Below, in pieces: positions 46,685-55,983 of a stretch of DNA of 64,000 nt. Position 1 is the first letter of the stretch; every line of letters begins with the position of its first letter. The position numbers were made by a program, and so were the translations under genes. The DNA comes from CAVTJX01 sp963735175. GTDB taxonomy: Bacteria > Electryoneota > RPQS01. Below the pieces are notes generated by a model, which saw nothing but the letters and a program-made list of their open reading frames with translations, made no database searches and had not been told where the DNA came from. Where the stretch lies: NCBI GenBank assembly GCA_963735175.1, contig CAVTJX010000017.1:62001-126000 (forward strand), written 5' to 3'.

Positions 46685-47829
46685 TCCAGAATCATTTCGC
46701 GCAGCCGTTTCAATCCTTCGGCGGTATCGTCACGCGGACCGCCGAAAGCGACGCGAACCGCGCCGGGGTATTTAAATAAACTCGCGGGAAACACCGTCGT
46801 CGCCTTGCGTTCGAGCAGCTTGCGGCAGAATTCGATATCGTCGATCCCGGCGGGCAGTTCCACCACCGCACAGATCCCCGCCGGTGGCATCATGCAGGAT
46901 ACTTGCGGCGTCCGCTCGAGGAAGTGTTCGAACAACGCGCGGCCCTTGGCCGCCGTCTTCGCCCAGGCGGCGATATAATCCACCGCCGCGGGTTCGCTGA
47001 GAATGCGGCAGGCGAGGTCTTCCGTCGAATACGGCTGATTAACACCCAGCAGGTTGTTCAGCCGGTACGCCCGGTACACGAGTTCGGTCGGTCCCACGGC
47101 CCAACCGACGCGCAGCGAGTCGAGACCCCAGGATTTGCCGAGACTGTTAATGGAGATTGCACCGACGGAATGCGCATGGTGGCGATGATCGCGATCGAGC
47201 ATCGTGTGAAACACTTCATCGACCACCACCATCGCCCCTGCGTCGGAAGCGATTTCGACGATGGCCGCCATCGCTTCGGTGGAAAGGTAACTGTGTGTCG
47301 GATTCTGCAGATTGGTCAGCCAGATCAGACGCGTCTTGCCGTCAATCAAATGGCGGAGTTCGTCCGGATCGGGGAGGAAACCGTTTTCCTTGCGGCGTGG
47401 CAGAAAGTCCACGCGGTCAGCCCAAACTTCAATGCCACGCATCACCGGCTCGTACACGGGGGTTTCGACAATCGCCGTGCCGCCCGCCGAGAGAATCGCC
47501 CCCGCCATCAGAAAGTTACACTGACTCGCGCCCTGTGCCAGCAAGACGCCACCGGGTTCTGCATCATACATCTCGCCGATGACGGCCTTCAACCCTTCAT
47601 GCCCCCATTCGTTATGGCCGCAGAAATCGGGCTTGAACGGTCCCCCCGGCAGGAGCTTGAGATCCGGAATCAGCGGAATGCCACTGCGCGAGAGATTATA
47701 GACGCCCAGTGCGTGCCCGCTCTTGGCCCACTCCATCAGGTGCGTGGGCCGCCAGCGGCGAAAAACCGTCGCCTCCTCGGCTGTCGTCTCCGAAATGAAA
47801 CTATACTCTGATAACGTTGCGCTTTCCAT
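46675..47829 (-). CDS. PLP-dependent class I/II aminotransferase
   Basis: The 384-residue fold-type I aminotransferase has the PLP-binding lysine in SINSLGKSWGLDSLRVGW. The preceding Asp of VVVDEVFHTMLD contacts the pyridine nitrogen, and LLAQGASQCNF and TNLQNPTHSYLS are at the expected cofactor and substrate positions. A C-terminal Arg in GAVRVAFGG binds the substrate carboxylate. The ATG at 47829 is preferred; an earlier in-frame TTG overlaps the upstream gene. The substrate cannot be told from sequence. It is embedded between genes for secreted proteins, an unusual setting. The frame is intact. Confidence 0.85.
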   Translation of the reverse strand: MESATLSEYSFISETTAEEATVFRRWRPTHLMEWAKSGHALGVYNLSRSGIPLIPDLKLLPGGPFKPDFCGHNEWGHEGLKAVIGEMYDAEPGGVLLAQGASQCNFLMAGAILSAGGTAIVETPVYEPVMRGIEVWADRVDFLPRRKENGFLPDPDELRHLIDGKTRLIWLTNLQNPTHSYLSTEAMAAIVEIASDAGAMVVVDEVFHTMLDRDHRHHAHSVGAISINSLGKSWGLDSLRVGWAVGPTELVYRAYRLNNLLGVNQPYSTEDLACRILSEPAAVDYIAAWAKTAAKGRALFEHFLERTPQVSCMMPPAGICAVVELPAGIDDIEFCRKLLERKATTVFPASLFKYPGAVRVAFGGPRDDTAEGLKRLREMILEWQ

Positions 47830-47869
47830 GGGGCTGTCATTTTCTTCTGCGCGGATCTGCCGTCCACGC

Positions 47870-48784
47870 CTATTTTTCAAGTACCAGGGGCAATGTTAGG
47901 ACACCGTCCCCGTCGGATAGTTTAATGAAATACCTGCCGGATGCCCACCCTGCCGCGTCCAGCATGACTTCATGCCCGCCCGCGGGGAGCAGACCGTTCA
48001 GCAATACGGCGCGTTCGCGGCCCAGCAGGTCGTAAACCGTCAGCGTCACGGCACTCGTGTGGGCCACCGTGAAGACGATGCGGGTCGAATTATTAAACGG
48101 ATTGGGATAGGCCCCCGGCAGCGAAAATGCGGACGGTCGCCCGCCCGGCTCCAAAACACTGACGTCATTAGACGGCTGGAGCACCACCGCGCGGATGAAC
48201 AGTCCGACGCTCGCCCAGGCATCACTCATGGGCACAAAATGGCCATTGTACCATTCGCTGGCGTACGGCTTGGCCGGGAAACCGTTGTCTGAGAGAATGG
48301 CGAGCGAGTCGTCTTCGGAATCGCGCCCGGCGGTATAACCGATGTGGAACCAGAATGGCCACCCAATCCAGAGCCGATACGCGGTAAGATCCACAAATAC
48401 GAACTGGGTACTGTGCCATGCGGAATCCAGCGAATAGACCGAGGCCCGCAGCGAATCGAAATCTGTGGTATCGGAGATCCACTCCCTGCCGGCCACCGGC
48501 AGCGAATCCGGTCCCATTGGCCAGACTTTGACGATCAACGACGGATCTCCCGTCGTCCACTGCTGAAAATTCCGCGTTGGAAACGCGAACAGAGCCCCCA
48601 CGAGCAGACATTTGTTCGGAGCCTGAAACCGCATATTGCGCAGGTCATCGCCGTAAAGATCCGGATAGCGAAAGGCGACGGTGGGTACATTGTTGTCCCA
48701 ATGCAGAGTATCCGGCTGCGCCTCCGCTCTGCCCGCAACGAGCAGGAATGCCACTATCTGGAATATCAACCGGATGGATCGCAC
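47870..48784 (-). CDS. Small secreted protein with C-terminal sorting domain
   Basis: The 304-residue product has a signal peptide (MRSIRLIFQIVAFLLVAGRA), a beta-rich domain of about 200 residues without recognised family, and a C-terminal sorting domain AFSLPGAYPNPFNNSTRIVF ... TLPLVLEK. The body has FVFVDLTAYRLWIGWPFWFH and NGFPAKPYASEWYNG, which look like a jelly-roll or lectin-like sheet, but I do not assign a fold. The GTG start has GAGG six bases upstream. It is the first gene of a four-gene operon from the promoter at 48828-48856. The frame is intact. Confidence 0.72.
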   Translation of the reverse strand: MRSIRLIFQIVAFLLVAGRAEAQPDTLHWDNNVPTVAFRYPDLYGDDLRNMRFQAPNKCLLVGALFAFPTRNFQQWTTGDPSLIVKVWPMGPDSLPVAGREWISDTTDFDSLRASVYSLDSAWHSTQFVFVDLTAYRLWIGWPFWFHIGYTAGRDSEDDSLAILSDNGFPAKPYASEWYNGHFVPMSDAWASVGLFIRAVVLQPSNDVSVLEPGGRPSAFSLPGAYPNPFNNSTRIVFTVAHTSAVTLTVYDLLGRERAVLLNGLLPAGGHEVMLDAAGWASGRYFIKLSDGDGVLTLPLVLEK

Positions 48785-48827
48785 CGTCGGCCTCAGAATA
48801 AGAAGTTACAAATCTGCACAACTTATA

Positions 48828-48856
48828 AAAATAACGGTCAGGCGTCATAAAGTCAA
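48828..48856 (-). promoter_or_regulatory. Promoter of the secreted-protein/aminotransferase operon
   Basis: On the reverse strand TTGACT (48851-48856), 17 bases and TATTTT (48828-48833) are present. The predicted leader to the GTG at 48784 is about 37 bases and contains GAGG. Confidence 0.65.
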
Positions 48857-49068
48857 GGCAAAACTTACAGTTGGATTTTCGATTGATTTTATGAAGAACA
48901 TGGATTCACCGGCCGATGGCTAGCCGGTGAGAGACTTAAGACGAACTTCACCAAATTCCGCGCCAGTTTTCCACGGCGTTCGGTGATGTCCCTCCTTGAC
49001 AAAACGTAAACATCGGATTGCTAAAAGCTAAGCAACTTCACCCGGCGAAAAGCCATCGCCCAAACCAC

Positions 49069-49097
49069 TTGACTTTCCGCTGCCAAAGCCTTATCTT
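49069..49097 (+). promoter_or_regulatory. Promoter of the kdsC-kdsD-Lpt operon
   Basis: TTGACT (49069-49074), a 17-base spacer and TATCTT (49092-49097) give a start point near 49104 and a leader of about 70 bases to the kdsC GTG. Confidence 0.6.
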
Positions 49098-49174
49098 TAA
49101 GATTAACAAGCAAAAACTGTACCCTTGTGCCACAGATTGTTAGAGTGCCAAAGGTAGGCTGAAAGCTTAACCAC

Positions 49175-49729
49175 GTGAAGACTTTAGACGACCTGGATCC
49201 GGAGATTCGCGAGCGGTTGGCCCGCGTCCGCATGCTGATCATGGATATCGATGGCGTCCTCACCGACGGGATGATCCGATTGGACGAAAACGGCGTGGAA
49301 TCCAAGACGTTTTCCACCCGTGACGGCTTTGCCCTCGTCTGGATCAAACAGTATGGACTTTCCACCGGTGCCATTTCCGGCAGGTTATCTCACGCCACCG
49401 AATTGCGCTGCAAAGATTTGCATTTTGATGAGATTCATCTGGGAACGGTGCATAAATTGCCCGTTCTGGATGAAATTTTAGCCCGCACGAAAATTGCCGC
49501 CGGCGAAATTGCCTACATCGGTGACGACGTTCTTGATCTACCCGTCATGCGTCGTATTGGTGTTTCCGCCGCCCCGGCGGACGCGCACTCCGAGGTCATG
49601 CGGCGGGTGGATATTCTGCTCGATTTCCCCGGCGGGGTCGGCGCGGTCCGCCAGTTTCTCGATCTTTGGCTGATGGCAACAGGCCGCTATGAGTCCGCGC
49701 TGGAGGACATCTTTCATGGAAATTTCTGA
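49175..49729 (+). CDS. kdsC: 3-deoxy-D-manno-octulosonate 8-phosphate phosphatase
   Basis: KdsC is a cytoplasmic HAD phosphatase that converts Kdo-8-phosphate to Kdo for lipopolysaccharide. The 184-residue protein has motif I DIDGVLTDG (about 24-32), KTFSTRDGFALVWIKQYG, motif II in STGAISGR, and the C-terminal GDDVLDLPVM. Length and order match KdsC of the C0 HAD type. The GTG start begins the operon, and kdsD overlaps its 3' end by 14 bases. The frame is intact. The pairing with kdsD supports Kdo synthesis; kdsA and kdsB are outside the window. Confidence 0.93.
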   Translation: MKTLDDLDPEIRERLARVRMLIMDIDGVLTDGMIRLDENGVESKTFSTRDGFALVWIKQYGLSTGAISGRLSHATELRCKDLHFDEIHLGTVHKLPVLDEILARTKIAAGEIAYIGDDVLDLPVMRRIGVSAAPADAHSEVMRRVDILLDFPGGVGAVRQFLDLWLMATGRYESALEDIFHGNF

Positions 49730-50720
49730 CGGCTCCCAGGTCCAGAGCTTGCGCATGGAGAGCCTGGCCGTGGCCCGGCGCCTGTTGCGCATCGAAGCGG
49801 AAGCCGTCAAAGCGCTTGAGCGTTGCGTAGACGACAATTTTTCGCGCGCGCTCGATCTTCTGGTACCGCTTCCCGGCCGCGTCATTTTGACGGGCATGGG
49901 CAAATCGGGCCACATCGGCCGCAAGATCTCTGCAACTCTGGCAAGTACCGGCACTCCTTCCGACTTCCTCCACCCCACCGAAGCGGCCCACGGCGACCTC
50001 GGCATGGTCACCAAGTCTGACGCCGTGCTGTTGCTCTCGAAGAGCGGCAAGACCGAAGAGTTGCTGAACCTCATGCCATACTTCAAGCTGCTGGACATTC
50101 CGGTGATCGGCCTGCTCGGCACTTGCCAGAGTCCGCTCGGCGAAAAGTGCGACGTTTGCCTTGATGTCTCCGTCGTCGAAGAAGGCTGTCCGCTGGATCT
50201 CGCCCCGACGGCGTCTACCACGGCCACGCTGGCCATGGGCGACGCGCTCGCGGTGGCGCTGCTGACTGAAAAGAAATTCCGTCCTGAGGATTTCGCCTTT
50301 TTGCATCCCGGCGGCGCGCTCGGGCGGCGGCTGAGCATGCAGGTCGGCGATGTCATGCATACCGGCGATGAGATTCCACGCGTTCGGCCAGACGCTCCGA
50401 TGGCAGAAGTAATCATGGAAATGACCCGCAAACGCCTCGGCGCGACGTGTGTCGTTGGCCCCGCCGACGAACTCGTGGGCATCTTTACAGACGGCGATTT
50501 GCGCCGGAATTTTGAGCGCGGCGCCAACTTCCGCGCGATCACAGCCGCGCAAGTTGCCGTACACAATCCAAAGACGATTGAACCGACGGCACTCGTCACC
50601 CGCGCTATTAATCTGATGGAAACCTTCAATATTCTCGTGCTGCCCGTCGTCGACGGCAACGGTCAATTGAAGGGCATTGTCCATCTGCATGACTTGTTGA
50701 AATCGGGAATCGGCCGCTGA
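49716..50720 (+). CDS. kdsD: D-arabinose 5-phosphate isomerase (SIS + two CBS domains)
   Basis: KdsD makes arabinose 5-phosphate from ribulose 5-phosphate, the first step to Kdo. The 334-residue protein has a SIS domain (TGMGKSGHIGRKISATLAST, HPTEAAHGDLGMV, LLSKSGKTEELLNL) and the catalytic His in FLHPGGALGRRL. A CBS pair (VGDVMHTGDEIPRVRPD and FNILVLPVVDGNGQLKGIVH) ends the protein. The ATG at 49716 overlaps kdsC by 14 bases and has GGAGG nine bases upstream, which decides the start. The next gene starts at its stop (TGATG). The frame is intact and the length normal. Confidence 0.94.
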   Translation: MEISDGSQVQSLRMESLAVARRLLRIEAEAVKALERCVDDNFSRALDLLVPLPGRVILTGMGKSGHIGRKISATLASTGTPSDFLHPTEAAHGDLGMVTKSDAVLLLSKSGKTEELLNLMPYFKLLDIPVIGLLGTCQSPLGEKCDVCLDVSVVEEGCPLDLAPTASTTATLAMGDALAVALLTEKKFRPEDFAFLHPGGALGRRLSMQVGDVMHTGDEIPRVRPDAPMAEVIMEMTRKRLGATCVVGPADELVGIFTDGDLRRNFERGANFRAITAAQVAVHNPKTIEPTALVTRAINLMETFNILVLPVVDGNGQLKGIVHLHDLLKSGIGR

Positions 50721-52432
50721 TGCGCCGCCTCTTGCCGTTTGGCATTGCCGCGTTGACTCTCGGCCTCGCCGGCTGCAGCAAAATCGGCGGCGGACCCACA
50801 CCTGTGCCCGGCACGCAGGAACTCCCGCAGCAGGAACTGCATGACGCGCAGATCACTTTCTACGAGGAAGACCGGCTGAACGCCGTGTTGCAGGCCGGCC
50901 GCATCCGCAAATTCGAACGCACCGCGATGGTGCTTCTCGACAGCGGCGTGATCATGGATTTCTACAACGAACAGGGCCAGCACACCACGCGGCTCTGGGC
51001 CGATTCGGGCCGCACCGATGAAGTCCGCCGCGAAATGGAAGCGATGGGGCATGTGGTCGCGAAATCCGACAGCGGCCAGACACTGGAAACCTCGCGCCTG
51101 CGCTGGGACAACCGCTCGCGTCAGGTACGCAGCGACGTCAATGTCAAACTGTCTACGCCGTCCGACACCATTTACGGCATTGGGTTTCTCGCCGACGAGC
51201 ATTTGCGCAACTGGAAAATCGACCAGCCGACCGGCACGACCTTCCGCGACCTGACGCGCCGGCCCGCGCGCGATTCGGCGGCCACCGCTCCCGCGGGAGA
51301 TTCTCTCGTGAAGCGCGGACCGTTGGTCATCTGGTTGCTGGTTGCGGCCACGGCGCTGCTGGTGCTCGCCCAGGCTCCCTCCCCGCCCTCCGCGCGCTCG
51401 CCGATTGTACTCGATCATGCCAATTCGCTGCAGGTGATCGAAGACCAGGGCGCTCGCCGCCAGGAACTGCGCGGCGCCGTGCGCATCACCAAGGACAGCC
51501 TGATTGTCACGTGTGAACACGCGGTGTACTACCCCGATTCCGGGATTCTGATCTTCAGCGATAACGTCGTCTTTCAGGATCCGAACCGGATTCTCATGGC
51601 CGACCAGGTCACCTACAACGAGTTGACGGAAGAGGTCTTCGCCCGCAGTCGCGTCCGCGTCTATCAACATGACACACTGTCGGCGACGGCGCGCACCGCG
51701 CGGTATTTCGAACGACTGCAACAGGGCTGGCTCTACGATGACGTGCAGATGCGCCACGAAAACCGCCGCCTGCTGCTTACCGGCGACCTCGGTTATGCCA
51801 ACCACGATCAGGAATACGGGCGCGTTACGGGCCGCCCGGTGATGACCGAACGCGACTCACTCACCAGAATCCTGACTCGCGTCCGGGGCGACACGATCGA
51901 GTATTTCGGCAAAGAAAAACGCGTCCGCGTCACGAGCCGCGTCAAGGTAGAGCGCGACAGCCTCACGGCCACCGGTAGCCTCCTCGATTACTGGATCGGC
52001 GACCATCGCGCCATCCTCCTCGGCGCTCCGGAGGCGCTGCGCGGCGAAGACCACGTCACCGGCGACACCCTCACCCTTGTCTTCGACGGCGACACGCTGA
52101 AGCAGGTTGAGGTCGGCGGCAGCGCCGTCGTCACCAGCCCCGCCGACAGCGGCTTTGCCGAACCCAAAAATCGGATGGAGGGCCGGCACATGACCCTCTG
52201 GATCGATAGCGGTCTTGTTAAGGAGGTTCTTGTTGAAGGCACAGCCATCGCTAGTTACCACCCACGTGAAAAGGGCGAAAAACGCGGCCTAAACATCACT
52301 TCCGGCGACCGTTTGCGGGTCTTTTTTGAAAACCGCCGCATGGCCCGCATCCGCGTCGAGGGGGGTACGCAGGGCACCTACACTCCCCAGCCGCTGTTGG
52401 ATAAACCGGAATCTGTAAGTTCAAAGCAATAG
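50720..52432 (+). CDS. LptC-like lipoprotein continuous with LptA/OstA-like protein
   Basis: The first about 195 residues are a lipoprotein (lipobox LAGC) with an LptC-like jelly roll (ELHDAQITFYEEDRLNAVLQ). After residue 196 a second signal-like segment (VKRGPLVIWLLVAATALLVL) leads into an OstA/LptA domain with repeats such as DSGILIFSDNVVFQDPNRIL and AILLGAPEALRGEDHVTGDT. Together they would move LPS across the periplasm. The single 570-residue frame may be a real fusion, or two genes. A GTG at 51308 has GGGAG eight bases upstream, and a frame ending REILS-stop overlaps it (GTGA). One extra base before it would therefore explain the joining. I favour two genes. Confidence 0.7.
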   Translation: MRRLLPFGIAALTLGLAGCSKIGGGPTPVPGTQELPQQELHDAQITFYEEDRLNAVLQAGRIRKFERTAMVLLDSGVIMDFYNEQGQHTTRLWADSGRTDEVRREMEAMGHVVAKSDSGQTLETSRLRWDNRSRQVRSDVNVKLSTPSDTIYGIGFLADEHLRNWKIDQPTGTTFRDLTRRPARDSAATAPAGDSLVKRGPLVIWLLVAATALLVLAQAPSPPSARSPIVLDHANSLQVIEDQGARRQELRGAVRITKDSLIVTCEHAVYYPDSGILIFSDNVVFQDPNRILMADQVTYNELTEEVFARSRVRVYQHDTLSATARTARYFERLQQGWLYDDVQMRHENRRLLLTGDLGYANHDQEYGRVTGRPVMTERDSLTRILTRVRGDTIEYFGKEKRVRVTSRVKVERDSLTATGSLLDYWIGDHRAILLGAPEALRGEDHVTGDTLTLVFDGDTLKQVEVGGSAVVTSPADSGFAEPKNRMEGRHMTLWIDSGLVKEVLVEGTAIASYHPREKGEKRGLNITSGDRLRVFFENRRMARIRVEGGTQGTYTPQPLLDKPESVSSKQ

Positions 52433-52450
52433 ACTCCACCGAGGATCCGC

Positions 52451-54985
52451 TTGAGCGACAAGAAAATCAAAGGGCACGCCGCCGCCCACGCAACCACGGC
52501 TCCCGCCCGCGCCCCGCGCGCAAGCGGCTTGAAGCTGTGGCAGGCCGACGCCATTGCCTGCACGGCCATCTTCCTGGCCATTTTCGTCATGTTTTATCAG
52601 ATTCCGCTCGAGGGCAAAGGCTTCTCTCGCGGCGATGACACCGAATCCGGTGCCTCGATGACGAAATTCGCCGGCCATGAGTCCGATATCCGTGAATTCC
52701 CGCTGTGGTGTCCTTATGTCTTCGGCGGCTTTCCCGGCCTTGCCGCGGGTGCGTACTCGAACTATGAGGATATGGGCTTTCCGTATGCTCTCGTCAACCG
52801 GGTGCTTTCGCCCCGCTATTGGGCCGATTTCATCACGACCAGGGGTCTATTCCTTGGCGGAACGGGAGATCAAACGACGGGGTCGCCCAGTTGGATTCTC
52901 GCGGCGCTGCTCTACGGCGGCCTCTTTACATACCTGTTACTGCGGCGGCTGGGCTTCCGCCCACTGATTGCTTCCCTCGGCGGACTCGTCATCGCCTGGA
53001 ATCCATATCTGATCAGCCTGGCCACGGCGGCCCACGGCGGCAAGTTGATGACCTTTATCTACACCCCGCTGATCCTGCTTTTGGCCTGGAACGTATTCGA
53101 AAAGCGGCGGATCCTCGATCTTGGCCTGCTCGCCCTCGGTCTCGGCTGGCAAATCGCCGTCGGCGGTCACACGCAGGTGCTGTTCTACAGCATGATTATG
53201 GTGGGCATCCTTTACGTCATGTGGGCGATTTTTGAATTGAAGCAGGCCCCCTCCGCTCGTCGTTTTGCTTCCCGCCGCCTTCGTCGCCGTCGCCGTCGTC
53301 CTCGCCTTCTGCGTGGGCTCGTTGTGGTATATTCCGCTGCTGAAGTATCTACCGTGGTCGATCCGCGGTCTCGGTCCAGCCATCGCGCAGGGCGGCGGAC
53401 AGGCCGGATACTCGCTGGCCGACGCCACCATGTGGTCATTCCACCCGCGCGAAATCCTGACCTTCATCGTGCCTTCGTGGTTCGGCCTCAAGTCTCCTTA
53501 TTACTGGGGGGACATGCCGTTCACCAGTTCGAGTTTTTACTTCGGCGTCGTGCCGCTGCTCTTCGCCGTGCTGGCGTTCTTCGGCAAAAAAGATCGGCTC
53601 TTTTGGGGACTGCTGGCCGTCACTGTCTTCGCGTTTCTGCTCTCCTTCGGCTCGCACTTCGAAAGCTTCTATGCGCTCTTCTTCAATATTCTGCCGTTCT
53701 TCAACAAGTTCCGCACGCCGTCGCTGATCCTGCTGCTCGTCATCCTCTCGGGCATCGTCTTTGCGGGTTATGGACTGCGTTTTGTGTTGAACCTCGCGGA
53801 AACGGACAAGTGGAAGAAACGCTTTCTTTACGGCGCCATCGTCTGCGCCGGGCTGCTTGTCGTCATAGCGCTGGCCGGGGGCGCGTTCTCCGGTCTCTTC
53901 GGCTCCTTCACCAAGGCCGGCGAATCCGGCCAGTACAGCTCCGAGCAGCTTGCCCAGGTCCGTGCCATGCGCTTCGACATGCTGAAGAACGATTTGCTGC
54001 TGGCTTTGCTCTGGCTCGGCATCGCATTCACCGCGTGCTGGGCGCTGCTTACCCGCAAAATCAAGGCAACCGTTTTCCTCGTCATCATTCTCGGAATTAC
54101 CGCCGTTGATTTGTGGCGCGTCTCCCACAAGTTTTTCGACCCGCAACCCGCGGCGGCGACGCTTGGAGACCCTTCAAGCCCAATGAGATCGTGCGCACGC
54201 TGCGCGCCGACAACAGCGTCTATCGCGTGATGCCCCTCGGCAAGCTGATGCAGGACAACCGCTGGGCTTTCTGGGAGATTCCCTCCCTCGGCGGGTATCA
54301 CGGGGCAAAGATGCGCAGCTATCAGGATCTCGTCGACAATGTCATGTTCCGCTCGCCCGACCCGAATCTGCCGCTGAACATGAACCTGCTGTCAGCGCTG
54401 AACTGCAAGTATTTCGTCGCCGAAGGCCAGCTTCCCCCGGCGCTGCATCTTGATCTGGTGAAATCCGATCCGGTTTCGAAGTGGTTTCTCTACAGCAACC
54501 CGCGCGTCGTGAATCGTGCGTTTTTCGCCGATTCCCTGCTCGTGATTTCCGACCGCCAGCAGGCCATGCAGCGGATGATGGACCGCGATTTCGCCTGGGA
54601 CTATATGGCCGTCATTGATCAGGCGCTGCCCGGCCCAGTCGTCAAAAATGCAGACCGCAGCGCGGAAATCACGGCCTACACGCCGCACCTGGTCAAGATT
54701 CACGCGCGCAACACCGCGCCCGCGTTTCTCGTCCTGACGGACGCTTATTACGCCCCGGGCTGGGAGGCCACCGATAATGGCCGGAAAACCGCCATCTACA
54801 AGGTCGACAACTTCGTACGCGGCGTCTACCTCAGCTCCGGCGACCATGTCATCGAGTATCGTTATACAGGTAAGTATGAGCGCCAGGGCGTCCTGGTCGC
54901 CACCGTGTCGCATTTCCTCGTCTGGGGTCTGGTCGTCGGCGCCTTCCTCTATGAGCGGAAACGGCGCCGCAAGGAGACGGCGTGA
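52451..54985 (+). CDS. YfhO-family multi-pass membrane protein (frameshifts)
   Basis: The product is a large integral membrane protein of the YfhO/glycosyltransferase-like type. It has a periplasmic loop FSRGDDTESGASMTKFAGHE and PYVFGGFPGLAAGAYSN, and about 12 hydrophobic segments. A C-terminal periplasmic domain (IVRTLRADNSVYRVMPLG to FLYERKRRRKETA) follows. The frame changes near 53258 (GCAGGCCCCCTCC, giving APPPLVVLLPAAFVA) and near 54160 (two extra bases, giving RGGDAWRPFKPNEIV). The repaired length is about 843 residues. The TTG start has GAGG upstream. YfhO proteins are thought to modify cell-surface polymers. Its place between the LptA-like and lptB genes suggests a link to LPS or lipid modification. 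Confidence 0.78.
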
Positions 54986-55773
54986 TCCCGGACGTCGCAT
55001 CGCTGACTCCCGGCGCTGACGGCGCCGCGCCCGTGCCCCGCGCTGTCCATACTCTGCGCGGCGAAAATCTCGTTAAGTTCTACGGCCGGCGCAAGGTCGT
55101 TGACGAAGTTTCGCTGCACGTTGCCACGGGCGAAATTGTCGGTCTGCTCGGTCCTAACGGCGCGGGCAAGACGACGACGTTTTACATGGTCACGGGCATG
55201 ATCAAACCCAATGCCGGTCGCATCATGGTCGACACGCGGGAGATCACCGGCCTGCCCATGTATCGCCGCGCGCGCCTTGGCCTCGGTTACCTTGCCCAGG
55301 AGCCCTCCGTCTTTCGCAAGATGACGGTGGAGCAGAATCTGATGTGTGTGCTCGAATTCATGCCCTACAGCCGCCGCGCCCGGCACGAACGCATGGAGCA
55401 GCTCCTCGAAGAGTTCCGGCTGACTCACGTCCGCAAGAATCGCGGGTTTCAATTGTCGGGAGGCGAGCGGCGGCGCGTCGAAATCGCCCGCTCCCTCGTT
55501 ACCGAACCGAAATTCATGCTGCTCGACGAGCCATTTGCCGGTATCGACCCCATTGCTGTCAATGACATACAGCAGATTGTGATCGGCCTCAAGGCCCGCG
55601 GCATCGGGGTATTGATTACCGATCATAATGTGCACGAGACCCTTGCAATCACCGATCGTTCTTACTTAATTTATACCGGGCGGTTGTTGAAGGAAGGCAC
55701 GGCGGAATTTCTCGCCTCGGACGAGGAAGCACGCCGCATTTACCTCGGCGAATCGTTCCGCCTCGAACGGTAG
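54982..55773 (+). CDS. lptB: LPS export ABC transporter ATP-binding protein
   Basis: LptB is the cytoplasmic ATPase that powers LPS extraction from the inner membrane. The 263-residue protein has Walker A GPNGAGKTTTFY (about 56-67), a Q-loop AQEPSVFRKMTVEQNL, the signature LSGGERRRVEIARSL, Walker B FMLLDEPFAGIDP, and the H-loop ITDHNVHETLAI. The GTG start overlaps the previous stop (GTGA). About 25 residues precede the usual LptB N-terminus, so a later start is possible. rpoN follows, the conserved lptB-rpoN order of many diderms. lptF and lptG are not here. The frame is intact. Confidence 0.95.
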   Translation: MIPDVASLTPGADGAAPVPRAVHTLRGENLVKFYGRRKVVDEVSLHVATGEIVGLLGPNGAGKTTTFYMVTGMIKPNAGRIMVDTREITGLPMYRRARLGLGYLAQEPSVFRKMTVEQNLMCVLEFMPYSRRARHERMEQLLEEFRLTHVRKNRGFQLSGGERRRVEIARSLVTEPKFMLLDEPFAGIDPIAVNDIQQIVIGLKARGIGVLITDHNVHETLAITDRSYLIYTGRLLKEGTAEFLASDEEARRIYLGESFRLER

Positions 55774-55983
55774 CGTTGTAAACACTGCCACAACACCTGA
55801 TATAGCATCCGGATTCAAGAATTGCCGGATTCTGCCGATAACTGGACTACGGGAATCATACGTCCACCGCCTATCCTCGCACTGCTAATCCCCGTTCCCC
55901 ACGCCTTTCTTGCGTATGACCGGCGGTCCGCCGCGGACCGCCCCCGACCACGAATTCGTTAGTTCTGAGGAGAGCGAGCTTCC

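Larger units (their letters stand above)
48785..49174. other. Divergent promoter region between the secretion operon and kdsC
   Basis: No gene is visible. The region holds the two divergent promoters listed separately, a 7-bp hairpin CACCGGC/GCCGGTG (48907-48929) between them, and AT-rich leaders. Confidence 0.6.

Noticed and set aside
45446..46978. Plus-strand open frame of 510 codons
   Set aside because: It is antisense to the subtilase, whose catalytic triad is complete.
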